Assembly (NCBI GenBank): GCA_029962745.1
Contig: CM057157.1
Span: 23,492,088-23,556,087 of the forward strand
Source: Echinometra lucunter
Lineage: Eukaryota > Echinodermata > Echinoidea > Camarodonta > Echinometridae
Length of the DNA: 64,000 nucleotides
Reading direction: 5' to 3'
Part shown: piece by piece, positions 33,372-44,799 of the stretch
Numbering within the stretch: position 1 is the stretch's first letter
Layout of the letters: each line of letters starts with the position of its first letter
Program-made: the position numbers and the translations under genes
The notes under the pieces: model-generated
Told to the model about the DNA's origin: nothing
Databases searched by the model: none
The model's input: only the letters and a program-made list of their open reading frames with translations

Positions 33372-33605
33372 TGCGAGAGAACTGTGGTCTATTGGTGAAG
33401 GCTCTTGGCTCTTATATGAGACGTCGTGGGTTCGATCCTCGCTGGGTGCTTACATCCTTCGGCAAGATGTTTTACCTACAGTAATGTCCCACTCGACCCA
33501 GGTGTAAATGGGGACCTAGTAATTGTTGGGGTAATAATAATTTGCAGGGCCCTCAGGAAGAACAGCACTGAAGCTGATGAGGCTTCCCGGGGTAAACAAA
33601 ATCAT
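33372..33605 (+). mobile_element. tRNA-derived SINE, best-preserved copy
   Basis: Box A-like TGTGGTCTATTGGTGAAGG and box B GGGTTCGATCC form the head. Then come GTGCTTACATCCTTCGGCAA and the central CGACCCAGGTGTAAATGGGG, and the element ends in an ATT/ATC simple tail at about 33605-33645. This head-body-tail layout is that of a SINE driven by RNA polymerase III and moved by a LINE partner not seen here. Confidence 0.8.
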
Positions 33606-33649
33606 TTTATCATTATCATTATCATCATTATTATGATCATGATTGTATA

Positions 33650-35330
33650 ATGTTCATACGGCACCATGATAGAAAACACTTCTTCCATTGCCTTGCAGGA
33701 ACCGAAAGCTTCATGACGTAGAATGATCTTGAAAGCATTTCAGTGATTATCCTTGTGGATATAAAGAGTATTATCGTGATCATAGTCTTTTGTTGTGATG
33801 AAATATACTCACTCTTGAAAGCTCTCCGTGAAGGGGGGGGGGGGGGGCGGTGTCGTATTATTAGATGAATCAAGAATTAGACTTAAACATAATAATAACA
33901 TTCCACCACTGATGGTTCTATTCATTAATTTCATGAAACAAATCAGAAATTTACCATTTGTGGGTGATTTTGTGGGTGTAACTATCAAAATGGCAATGGC
34001 TGATTAAAAGTACATAGCAGAAAGCATTTACGCTTAAAAACACACTGACAACAATACTGGGTAAACAATGTGTGAACGAAGGGGGGGGGGGGGTCCTGCT
34101 ATCATTTTGTAAGTACAGGATTGATCGTGACGTGATGAATTAGTTTCCATGGTTAGGCGTGTCTACCTATTCTGTTAAACCCAGATTACTGTAAACAAAA
34201 CAAACAACAGTCCTCGGTATTTGAGAGACGGCGAACATGACACGCGTGAGTTGGCGTTGTTTTGTGGCATATCTTAATTATTTTCACATTCTTATTGCCA
34301 CAATGTCAATGTCAACTTCATGATTACCTTTCTTGATTGCGGGAGAACGAAAAATGTGCCTATGCTGGGACCCCTCCCCTTTTCCTTATCATCTGGCGTG
34401 TCAACTGGAGATGCATATGACATTTATCAATTCAGAACGTTTTGATCATAGCGGCTTTAGACAACTTGTTGCGAATTGCCGATTCAAACTTCTTTCTTTC
34501 TCCTGTAAGAAGTTTTTTTTTTAATTTGCCTACCCCCTTCCTAGATATGCAACTTCGTAAAGTGTAGGTATAGTAATTCAAGGGTTTCATATTCAAGTTT
34601 ATTTCCGAAGTAATACGAAATATGAAATATCTTTTTTTAACAGTAATTCATAAACTAATGTACATCATTTTCTCTTTTTTGATATCAGCACAAAACAAAA
34701 ACAATTAATGTCTGCATGCTTGACACAATTAGAAAAGAAAATTAACATTGTGAAAGACAATCCACAAGAAAGCAACTGTTGTAATTACGTGGATTCCTCA
34801 AGAAGGGAAAGGGAAAACAAAACATGACATTAGAATAATACAGAGCTAGGTAAAACAGCAATATAACAGTAGCAAGTTCAATCACACAGCGAGGATTCCG
34901 CCAGATGAATGATGCGTTGCGCATTAAGACAGGATGAAAAGGGAAAAGACAATAGGAAAAGGACAAGACAAGACGAAAGAAGGACAAGACAACACAAATA
35001 AGACAGGAAACGAAATGAAAAGGAAAAGAAGAGGAGAAAAGAAAAAGAAAGGAGAAGAAAAAGAAACGGGAGATGGGAGATGGGCTGCCACAGACCAACA
35101 TCCTTATATAACCTTACCGACAACCAGAATCGATATTTAAAAAGTCTTTAGTGGTAGAAGGAAGTTCGTTAGTATAGGACGGTGCGTCGGGCGATGACCT
35201 TAATAATAGAAATATCAAAAAAGAATATCAGTTACATCTGTTGTAAGGATTAAGCGAGAAAAGTTTGAGCTTATGTTTGATTAAGTTCAAAGAGACACTG
35301 TCTTAAGTATAATTACTAAGAGAGTTTATT
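33650..35330. other. Intergenic sequence; no gene recognised
   Basis: Poly-G tracts occur at about 33832 and 34081. The purine-rich strip at 34930-35070 makes long Phe/Ser-rich reverse frames that are not genes. Confidence 0.55.
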
Positions 35331-35339
35331 TACTCACTA

Positions 35340-35525
35340 TAATTTAGCTGAGCAAAATCGTGATTAATTAATCATGAACTTTTTAACGCCAAAGTATAAA
35401 CAAAAACAGAAACGATATTCATGTTATGCACTTCTTTGAAGAGCACGTGGGTGGAATCTGTATATTTCTAATCTCATATCGTGCAACGTCCTTGATGAAG
35501 GGAGAATGCAAAAATGAGAGAGAGG

Positions 35526-35595
<70 letters not shown>

Positions 35596-36275
35596 AGAAG
35601 AAAGGGGGTGTCCCTTTTGGTCTTTCTATAATATAGAAAAACACATATTATGTTTTGCCTGTCGTTTCCCGGTGCAAATATGATTTATTCATTTAGCTAA
35701 GCAAAATCGCAATTCTCAATAATTGCAATATTTAGGCTAGGATTATTTTTCTTTTTTGTTAGAATATTCTTGAACCTCATCCCCCATTTCGCAAAATCCT
35801 CGATACACCACTGGGTAAACGTAAACGCTTAGCGAGAGTGTAAACAAAGACAATATTCTGCACTACTTCGAAAATCACGTGAGTGTATCCGATTTCAGTT
35901 TCTTTATATCATAACTAAGTCCTAAAAATCCTGGAAAACTTCCTTGTTTTGTTAAGGAGAAGAAAGGGTAAAAATGTGTTTCGTAGGGGAGGGAGTCCCC
36001 CTTTTCTTTCTCTTTTCTCCTGTGTCGGGTCAGATACATCGGGGCAGTCATTCATTCAAACGGACCATTTAAAAATGCGTTCATATTATCATTTTGAGAT
36101 GGAGCGTATATTGACATTGCTACCATAAAAAAATCCATTAAAACAAGAGCATAATCTGCGCTACTTTGGAGATTGATTGCAGTTTCAATTTCTGAATAGC
36201 CCATCAGAAACATCCTGGAAAAGTACTTCCTTGTTTGACAGAGAGAACCAAGAGAAGGCAACCTGAAAAAGGGAA
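35340..36275 (+). repeat. Degenerate tandem repeat, three copies, period about 300-430 bp
   Basis: TGCACTTCTTTGAAGAGCACGTG (35427), TGCACTACTTCGAAAATCACGTG (35861) and TGCGCTACTTTGGAGATTG (36157) are variants of one sequence. GAGCAAAATCGTGATTAA (35351) and AAGCAAAATCGCAATTCTC (35699) are another. 'CCTGGAAAA' and 'CTTCCTTGTTT' recur in the last two. A (GA)n run at 35517-35592 interrupts the first copy. Confidence 0.55.
35517..35592 (+). repeat. (GA)n microsatellite
   Basis: Nearly pure GA for about 70 bp inside a larger degenerate repeat. Confidence 0.95.
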
Positions 36276-36446
36276 TGTCCCAACTTTTATCGGTAAGATG
36301 CCAATTTACGGTTTCCTCTTACAGTTTAAGTGAACAGGGAAGATACTTGATCGGTATGGGAGGTTATAGGTTCATCTTGAAATATGATTGAGAAAGAAGG
36401 ATTTCTCGTTGCTTACCTTCCCCCTTGTCATTTCTGTAAAGATAGA

Positions 36447-36518
36447 TAGATAGAGAGAGAGAGAGGGGGGGGGGAGGGAGGGAGGGAGAGAGAGAGAGAG
36501 AGAGAGAGAAAGAGGCGT
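36447..36518 (+). repeat. (GA)n / poly-G microsatellite
   Basis: GATAGATAGA, then GAGA with a GGGGGGGGGG insertion and GGGAGGGAG steps. Confidence 0.9.
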
Positions 36519-36519
36519 A

Positions 36520-38745
36520 GGGAAAAAGAAGTGGCGTGTGGTGGCCATTTGGATTTAATTATATCCCCCCCCCAAAAAAAAGCAAACGGCTATATAAAAC
36601 CTCTTCACTGTATTCAAAAGACAGCTAATTAGCATTTAAAGAGACAACAGAAGGTATACTCTATTCCAAATGTATTAAGCGGTCATTACATAGATCATAT
36701 TCGAGGAAATAATGTACACGGAAACTGATTTTTTAAATAAGTCATGAAATACTCATTTACAGCCTCTTGGCATCGTGAATGATCTATCCATCAACCAAAA
36801 GTAAAATCTTGCCAAACTGTCCAGACTCACATTGATCATGTTGATCAACTTTACTCTAGCAGGAGAAACCGAATCTCAGAGCTTGGACTATACTTAAGCT
36901 CTCTGACTCTCAATGCAATGCAGCCTCGTGATATTACTGAGAGTGTTTCCCAGAATACCCTAGCCAAGACCAAAATAAGTTTTCGTAGAAACTCTATTCT
37001 AAGACACCATTCATTTTCACAATCAAATGTGAATTACACTGGTATTTGACCGAACTGAAACTGCAACTCTAACGTGTTCGTACATTTGGGGCAGAAGAGC
37101 TGGTCGTCTGATATACATTCAAAATGGTGGAAACGATTAAAATGCACACAGTTCCATACAAATATCTCTTTATAAAAAAACGGGTTGAACATGTTGAAAG
37201 TAGAAAGAATCGTACGATTTTGTGTAAATCACTGTCGGATGTCAGGCTCTTTGATAAGGTATCCGTCGTGAAAGTTTCCAAACACCTGGACCACTAATAA
37301 TTATCTCTCCTGCCCTCCCCCATGTCCGAGGGCGTTGCCAGAGGTGTACCTTCGCCCGCCTTTATCACTACCCTATGTTTTGAAGGAGAGAAAGAGAGAA
37401 AGATATAGGCTATCTGAAGAATTGCATAAACAGTTACTTTATGTTGCCTTCGTAAATACAAATTTTCAAGACCTACTTGTCCAATACTCCAGTAACTCGG
37501 TCCGACAACCCCCCCCCCCGCCACTTCATGATTGTCTGTCGACTTAACCCACTTTTCACAAGTAATATATCTTTAACCCCTAACACCCCGGGATAATAGC
37601 TACACTATACTCGCCTAAACAAAAGGGAAGGCGCACTATGTCTAAAGAAATCTTTGACAAGCAAAAACAAAAACAAAAACAAAAGAAAACAAACAAACAA
37701 ACATTTTTCAGATACGTTTAGCAGGCTACTATTAATCGAAGAGGGCACAAGAATAGTGATTATGTTAGATGTGGTAATTTTTTTTATTGCAATCTAAATT
37801 CTTTTCTTTTCTTTTCTTTTCTCTCTTTTCTGAATGTTCTTTTCTAAAGCTAAGTATTTAAGTTTTAAGTATTGTAAGTTTTAAGTATTTAAGTTTTAAG
37901 TATTGTAAGTTTTAAGTATTTTAAGTTTTAGGTATTTTATTTTAGTTTCTATTACTTTAATTATTATTATGTATAATTATGTGAAATGATGTTCGAACGG
38001 CGACCGCAATATACATTTCGGGGGAGATACTTAAAAATTTCCGACGGTTGGCTCCTTTTATCCCCAAAATTTACCGACAAGATTTTTGAAAAATGAAACC
38101 TCGGTCCTCGGCTTTTTCAGGTGTCTTTTTTACCCGAAAAAAACCGCATCTTTACAAGCAGTTAAAGGAAATAAAGGACTTGCATCATTTTTTTTGGGGG
38201 GGGGGGGTAGGGGGGGGGGAGGGGAGGGGGGCGTTTTACGCTCATGCCCCCCCCCCCCCCGTGATCTTTGGATCCTCCAGTGGTATGTGATACAGCAATA
38301 AATCTCGCAGTCCAGTCGGATACAGCTGAGAGAAGACAAAGGTTATAACCTTATAAGAATATTCATGCTTCGTGTCATTTTATGAAGAATTTCTCACATT
38401 TCAGAGCACTGGCGAGGGCCGTAGTGCTCTACTTATTACACTTTTGATCTAGAAAATTAGTGCAAGGATAAAGTGCTGCAAATTTAGGTCGCTTTATGGT
38501 TGTGATTTAATACAGTCAGTGTTTTTTCCCCGTTTTCACGTGATGATGGTAAAATGGCATAACTTAGATTTGAATCTAGGTTAAGGTATTATTTGTTTTT
38601 TCTTTATGAAAACCACGTACAAGCTTACATCTTTAAATAAATGATAACGAATAGTCAGAGATGATGAAAAAATGATATACATTTACACGCAGCTTCAGAA
38701 TCTATACACAAACATAACCCCGGATTCAGCCTAATAACTGCCATG
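36520..38745. other. Intergenic sequence; no gene recognised
   Basis: At 37858-37932 a TTTAAGTATTGTAAGT-like unit is tandemly repeated. At 38196-38258 poly-G and poly-C tracts face each other and are followed by GGATCCTCCAGTG, which may be the end of another hAT-like element whose other end I could not find. Confidence 0.5.
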
Positions 38746-39151
38746 CATAGGCGGCGATGGGGGGGGGGGGGGCGTGTCCCCCTTGATTTTTTTCTGGGGG
38801 ATCGTCCCCCCCCCCCCAGATTTTTAAAACCTGAATATTTTTATTGATCTATTTGAGTGAGGTGACCAAATATAGGCCTACCACTTAAACATCTTATAGG
38901 CCTAGAGTGTATTTTGATGGGGCTTTTTATAGCAAGAAGCTCGTTCGCTTCGCTCGCTCGCATCGCTCGAAAGTTGAAAAAAGAGTATGTGGGTGTGTGC
39001 AGGCGGGCAAGGGGGTGTGTATACTCGAGTGTGAGTAACAAAGTTCGGCAAAATATTTCGATCATCCCCCTTCACTCCTCGAAACAGATTTTCGTCGGTG
39101 GCCTTCGGTGTCCCCCCCCCCCCCACTCGTTACATGAAATCGCCGCCACTG
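38746..39151 (+). mobile_element. Short hAT-like element with exact 8-bp target duplication
   Basis: The ends are CATAGGCGGCGAT and, on the other strand, CAGTGGCGGCGAT. They are flanked by CTGCCATG at 38738-38745 and again at 39152-39159. Poly-G and poly-C tracts lie just inside. The middle holds GTGAGGTGACCAAATATA...GTGTATTTTGATG...CGCTTCGCTCGCTCGC, a single diverged copy of the unit repeated eight times in the element at 20430-22104. No coding capacity. Confidence 0.85.
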
Positions 39152-39164
39152 CTGCCATGATAAG

Positions 39165-39297
39165 GCGCTCAGTTAAGCATTCTGTAAATTCATGTCGTGC
39201 CAAATGATGTAAGTGCCGTGGCAGAGAATCGAACCAAGTAACTTGTGATCATCGATCCGCTGACTTTATCAGTTTATGGACTAGATCACGGCTTCTT
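39165..39297 (-). mobile_element. Decayed tRNA-derived SINE next to the hAT element
   Basis: On the reverse strand it reads GTGATCTAGTCC (weak box A), GGTTCGATTCT (box B) and then GGCACTTACATCATTTGGCA, the same order as the SINE at 33.4 kb. Its 3' part runs up to the hAT target duplication. Confidence 0.6.
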
Positions 39298-39299
39298 TA

Positions 39300-39620
39300 T
39301 CATCAAGAGAAATGTATCAATGGCTTTGGATTAAGTGAGTAATTAGTAAGATGATGACGACTTTGAATCGAGGAGACAGCCCTTCGCCCCAGACATTCCT
39401 TGACAAAGCTCTATATACGCAGGCCTACTTGCTCCTTCCTTTTGTGTTTGAACCCGGGGGGGGGGCACCCCTAGACAAGGGCACTTACGTGATAACTATC
39501 TTGTCATCTCCTTAGTCATGTTGGTTATACAGAAAAGCAAGTTTATTATCTGCATATTGGGGTAGCTACGGGGGCACGTACCCTATCCTTGACTGAAATG
39601 ACAAAAAAAAAAAGTAAAAG
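39300..39620. other. Intergenic sequence; no gene recognised
   Basis: Only a poly-G tract near 39458 stands out. Confidence 0.5.
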
Positions 39621-39623
39621 AGG

Positions 39624-39626
<3 letters not shown>

Positions 39627-39676
<50 letters not shown>
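39627..39676 (+). repeat. (GA)n microsatellite
   Basis: About 24 GA units, followed by impure purine sequence. Confidence 0.95.
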
Positions 39677-39677
<1 letters not shown>

Positions 39678-39779
39678 AGAAAGAGAAAGAGATAGTGGGG
39701 GAATAGATAATGAATACTCCTTTCTGCATCCTTCCGCTGTAATCATCTGTCTTGCTAATATGCGTTTCATTCACTAATG

Positions 39780-40880
39780 CCCCTTTTCTTGATGCATCAT
39801 GCTGGCCTACCTGCAGACCCTAATTGACTCTTTATTAGAATACATTTAGTCTTGAGAGAAGCCTAGTCCACGTGCCCCCTGGCTGTCTGGCGCAGCTATA
39901 GTACACAATCTGCATAGACCCCTTTTAGTCTCCTATACTCAGACCTCTATTATGCGTTTCGACAGGCGAATGATGGACAAACGCTACGCCTCTGTACATA
40001 TTTTGTTTATAAATTAGAATCAGCGACCAATTAACATAATGTTCTTCAGATGCCAGCCGATGCGATAACCACTCATTATGATATGATATGCTCAAAATCA
40101 TGTTGCATATTCATCCGTCTACATAATAATCCCTGAGGCCTGACACACCCCTTATCGACTATTTTTTGAAAGGAGAGGCGAGGGGGAAAATCCACATCAT
40201 GTGTCTACCATGTGTAAATTTCCATTCATAAACTAGATCATTTTCTTTCTTAACCTCATTGACAATGGAAAATATTGTTACGTAATATTACTACTCCATC
40301 ATTCATAACTCTTTATATAGGCAGTTGCATTTTCGGCTGACAGACAGCCCGCAGACATGATCGACCAGCCGAGCTCCGTCTATAACGGGTGGCCGTTAGG
40401 TAACTGATTATGCTACGGGGGGGGGGGGGGGGGGGGGGAGGGGGAGTCGAGGGCAAGTGCCCCATCGAATGGTAAAGAAATTTTTATAAAGGAAGAAAAG
40501 AAAGAAAAGGGATCTGAAGAGGAGATGATTGGACCCTCCCTTTACAAGCTGTAGCCTCCAAGTTTCCTTGCTATTTAGCTCTCCTGTTAACCATGTAAAA
40601 ACGGAGCACCCCCCACACTTTCTCAGGGCTTGCCAGTGCCCCCTTAAGCCCACACCAGCCTCTGTGTCAGGTTATATAACGTGCAAGAACAGGTTTGACA
40701 AATCATTTTAATCCTGTATGGATTAATAAATTGGACTTACAATGCAGATAGAACTTACCCCCGTTTTCTATGATCAGATGGCATTTGAGGCTGTGAAAAA
40801 CCCCCCGACAAGAATGAATGCAATGATAAAATGACAAGAATTAAGTAAATATTAGAACGAATTATGTAAATATAAGCACT
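39780..40880. other. Intergenic sequence; no gene recognised
   Basis: Contains a poly-G tract at about 40419-40438. The sequence at 40580-40650 is GC-richer but has no domain. Confidence 0.5.
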
Positions 40881-40888
40881 GATGATAA

Positions 40889-41136
40889 CAGGGCCGAATC
40901 TAGGATTTAGTGAAAGAGGGGGCACACTAAATTCTGACAAGCAAAAAAAAAAAGGTCATCATATTTTCAGTAGGTAGACTAATTCCTTAAAAATTCTCTG
41001 ACAAGCAGGAAAAAAAGAGAAAGAGAGAGAGAAAAAAAGTTCCTCACTTCTAAAGGGGGCACTTTTTTAAAAAAGCGGGGCCACAAGGCATACTTTTGGC
41101 TCAAGGGGGGGGGGCACGTGCCCACTGTGCCCCCCG
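40889..41136 (+). mobile_element. hAT-like insertion with exact 8-bp target duplication
   Basis: It begins CAGGGCCGAATCTAGG and ends GTGCCCCCCG. GATGATAA stands immediately before (40881-40888) and after (41137-41144). TGACAAGCA words occur inside. The terminal inverted match is short (CAGGG against CGGGG), so the call rests mainly on the target duplication. Confidence 0.6.
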
Positions 41137-41617
41137 GATGATAAAGAAGACGATAGAAACAAAAGAAAACGATAGAAACAAAACGAGGACCATCACACTT
41201 TCTACCTTAGAAAAACAAAATTATCACGATCTATAAAAGTGCGAAATAAAAGAAATTCGAAGGTATTCAAAAGGGAAGAATAATTTCATTAAGCTGTTCT
41301 TGATGAAGTATCATCAGAATAGTGATGGGAAACAGAAGAAAAATTTCACATTGACCCCGGAAGTTATTAACCATATTCAATTACAATCAGAGGGAAGATG
41401 TAGAACATGCAGCAAGGGACCGAGCAGCATTATATTCAATCTTTCCTCTTACATAAAAAAACAACATAAGATTAAAAAAAAAAATCATAGCTACAGAGCC
41501 ATGGAAAATAATTGTGATAACCTACTATTTTTACCATTATCAGATCATAAATATATCTTCTGACAGTGTTGCCTTTAAAAAAAGGTAACTGTGGCCTATT
41601 TCGAGGGTTAAGGGGAA

Positions 41618-41618
41618 G

Positions 41619-41682
<64 letters not shown>
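41618..41682 (+). repeat. (GA)n microsatellite
   Basis: About 30 uninterrupted GA units. Arg/Glu frames here are artefacts. Confidence 0.95.
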
Positions 41683-41685
<3 letters not shown>

Positions 41686-41842
41686 TGTGAATTAATTGCG
41701 AATCAACAATGCTATACGGAGCGGAGGGGTTATGAAAATCTTGTCACTTTCCTATTCCCCCCTCTTTCTACCTCTTTCTCGGTCCGTCTTCATCTAACAT
41801 GTCTAAGGAGCATCCGTGGCCCGACCCTCCAGTAACTATATA

Positions 41843-42227
41843 CACACTAAGAAAAAGAGGTACAATTTTGCACCTTTGAAATGCAACACCGGGATCTCCT
41901 TTTTAGGTGCAACTTCACCTTAATAAGCTTTTTGCACTTTTAAGGGTGCAGTTAGCTACATTTTGCACCATAAACTGCTAAAGGGTGCAGAGTTGTACCC
42001 TTTTAGGAAAGGTGCAAATTTGCACCTTTTTGTACGCAAAAATTTCTACACCTGAAAGGTGCAAAGTTACACCTTCTAGGGTGCAAACGGGCATTTCCGG
42101 GTGCAAACAAGAACAAACAGAAAATGCACCATGCACCTTTTTTCATATAGGATGCAAGATTGCACCCAAAAAGGTGCTGCCAGTGTTGCAGTTAGGGTGC
42201 AAACTTGCACCTTTTTTTCTTAGTGTG
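41843..42227. mobile_element. Inverted-repeat element filled with GGTGCAA/TTGCACC words
   Basis: The ends CACACTAAGAAAAA and CTTAGTGTG are inverted. Almost the whole interior is made of GGTGCAAA, GGGTGCAA and TTTGCACCTTTT words in both directions, many forming small hairpins such as GGTGCAAATTTGCACC (42011-42026). ATA flanks both ends. The 101-codon frame across it is a reading of the repeat. Confidence 0.7.
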
Positions 42228-42589
42228 ATACTGAACGTGGACAAAAATAGACTGTATAGTGCGTATATGCCATTTCCTTTCGTAAATTGAGGTGAACGTG
42301 GATTAATTCCTTCTGTGGCACGTCATTGCCCCTCCGTGGCTGTAACCTAGGTGGGAAGGAGGAGGAGAGAAAGATGAGGAGGTGGATGGATGGAAGAAGT
42401 GGTTATCAGTGGAAGACGATTTATCTTCAGGACTGAGCATTCATTACCGGTCTGACTAAATAAGAAATTAATTAAATGCTCTGATTTGTTGGATCGGGCA
42501 TGGGTCTTAGGAACTTCGTGGAAATGTTTTTCTGTCGGATTTTGTGGAAAGAATGTTCTTTATCCACCTCTCATCATCTCTCTTTATCT

Positions 42590-42928
42590 AAACCAGGGGG
42601 TGTTTCATAGAGCTGTTCGTAAAGTTACGAATGACGTTACGAACGACTTGAATATGGCAAGCCAAATGGGATTCTAAGTCATCATAAATCGCATCAGCTA
42701 AAGGTGAAATATGCAGACGTAGATTAACATTACTATTGTTTGCAAACATTCTTTTTTATTCGAAGTATATGTTTTGCCACAATTTCATTGAGATTATGGG
42801 AAATGCAGTCACACTTTGTTAAAACGTTAGGAAAAACTTTGGGTATCCCATTTTGGCACTTCATATTTAAGTTGTTCTTAAAGTCATGTGTAACTTTACG
42901 AACAGCTTTATGAAACACCCCTGGTTTA
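42590..42928. mobile_element. MITE with GTGTTTCATA...GCTGTTCGTAAAGTTAC termini
   Basis: Both ends, read inward, give AAACCAGGGG(G)TGTTTCATA, then GAGCTGTTCGTAAAGTTAC or one mismatch, over about 50 bp. The outermost bases are TA on both sides. The frames at 42486-42677 and 42733-42918, with similar peptides FHRAVRKVTNDVTNDLNM and FHKAVRKVTHDFKNNLNM, are simply the two inverted ends being translated. Confidence 0.8.
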
Positions 42929-42943
42929 TTTCTGTGTCTCTAT

Positions 42944-43559
42944 GGGTGCGTTTATGCTTACTTTTTGAACGCAGGATGAGCGTTTTGAAACGCACATCGT
43001 AATCGTTTATGCTTCTCTTTTAAAGACAAAGGGCAGGTCAAGCTGGGGCTCGAGCTTTTTCGTAAGTTTGGAGTTATAGGCTAATAGGGAAAAATAGAAA
43101 GAAGGAATGATAGGATAAAACAAGGAAAAACATAAGAAAGATAGAAAAAGAAGAAGACAGAAGGGAAAAAACCCCGCAAAATAACAAAAGATAGGAAAAG
43201 GAAATGACAAAATGAAACATAGAGTAGCATAAGGAAAGATAGAAAGACAGGAAGATAGAAGGAAACAAAAAATAACATAAGGAAAGATAGAAAATAGGAT
43301 AAAAAAGAATAATATAAGGAATAGAGGAGGGAAGATAGAACAATGGAAACAATGAATAACATTACTAAAGATGGAAAGAAGGGGGAGGTTATATATTTTG
43401 AAGTCATATAAATGCGTTTAGAAATGGTGTTGCGTTTATGCTTCCCCAGAAACCGTCTTTTTAGAGAAACGCCGATCGTAAACGCACCTATTTGTGTGTT
43501 TACGATCGGCGTTTCAAAAGCCTGATTTTGGCCTGAAAATGGTAAGCATAAACGCACCC
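42944..43559. mobile_element. TIR element with GGGTGCGTTTATGCTTAC ends
   Basis: GGGTGCGTTTATGCTTAC at the left is the exact reverse complement of the right end. Further GAAACGC / GCGTTTC words continue inside. TAT precedes and follows, a possible 3-bp duplication. The middle is low-complexity purine sequence, with no transposase. It lies 16 bp from the preceding MITE. Confidence 0.75.
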
Positions 43560-43564
43560 TATCT

Positions 43565-44311
43565 TTCTAGCTGTTCCTTTTGCGTGTCTATTCCCTTTTC
43601 TCTACCCCCCCCCCCCCCCTCCCAACCATTCTAACCCTTCTCCGCTCCAATATGCCAGTGCATGACTCAAACAAGGCTATGGCTTTGTTAGTTAAGACCA
43701 TATGGCACATCGCAATGTTCATTTACTAAAACAATTACGTTCATTATGGACAAGCTTTCAAACATCTGCACCATAGCGTCACGGTAACTGAAACACATTG
43801 TCATGTATGTAGGCTGAATCAAATAAAATAATATGAGCTGTGAAAAATACTAATGAATCAAATTTTCCTATCACATAGGATTTATGTGAGTGTAGGGTAG
43901 CGTGTCCTATTAAAACTTTTTAACGAAACTTTATTTTCAGAGTTCTTCATGACGTTTGAAAATCACTATAAAGGACCCCATCCCCTTAACAACAACAACA
44001 ACAACAAAGAGAAAAAAAGTTTCCACTATGATTTTTCTACACTGACATATTAACAGTTATCCAATAATCAGAGCGATGATAATAATACCATCTGATCATA
44101 GAAACAGATATAATTGCATCAAAAATTAACCCAGATACAGAAAAAAAAATTAAACGCATAATTTTATATCGACAGGAAAAAGACTCTAAAAGCCTTATGC
44201 ATAGATAAAATGGAGCAGACAATGGAAGATGTGTGCAAGCGTTATTTTTTTTTCTTTTATCTTGGAAAAATATTTTGAAGTCAGACGGAGAGTGGCGAGT
44301 TCCGGGTGTGC

Positions 44312-44344
<33 letters not shown>

Positions 44345-44740
44345 CTATTTTGTTTTGTTTTGTTTTGTTTTTGGTTGTTTTTCTTTTTTTGCGGGGGGAG
44401 GGGGGTAAGTAGTAACCAGCTATAGGGCATCCTTTTTGCGTAACCCGCTATAATAAACATAAGAAAAAAGAGAAAGAAAAAAATTATTTGAGAGTGAAAC
44501 GTAGCGAGTTTTGCTATACCTGACAGGGTGCTTTGGATAATAATGATAATAATGATAATGACTACAGTCATGCTGATGATTTTATCCTGCCGGATGTCTT
44601 GAAATAGAAGAAGTGAACAACAAGAAGGGGACTTGTTTAATACAATATAAAACAGATAAGCCTAGATTTTTAGAAGAAGGCCGGTTGTTGTTTGATATAC
44701 CAAAAACATCAAGTTGTAGAAAAGTTGATAATAATGAAAA
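43565..44740. other. Intergenic sequence; no gene recognised
   Basis: A poly-C tract lies at about 43605 and a (GTTTT)n run at 44310-44375. No exon supported. Confidence 0.5.
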
Positions 44741-44742
44741 TA

Positions 44743-44745
<3 letters not shown>

Positions 44746-44789
<44 letters not shown>
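44746..44789 (+). repeat. (GAT)n microsatellite
   Basis: About 14 GAT units, giving poly-Asp and poly-Ser frames. Confidence 0.95.
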
Positions 44790-44799
44790 AACAATAATG

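Noticed and set aside
43081..43557. 158-codon Ser/Phe/Leu-rich reverse frame that looks like a membrane protein
   Set aside because: It reads the purine-rich interior of the TIR element at 42944-43559; the hydrophobicity comes from composition.
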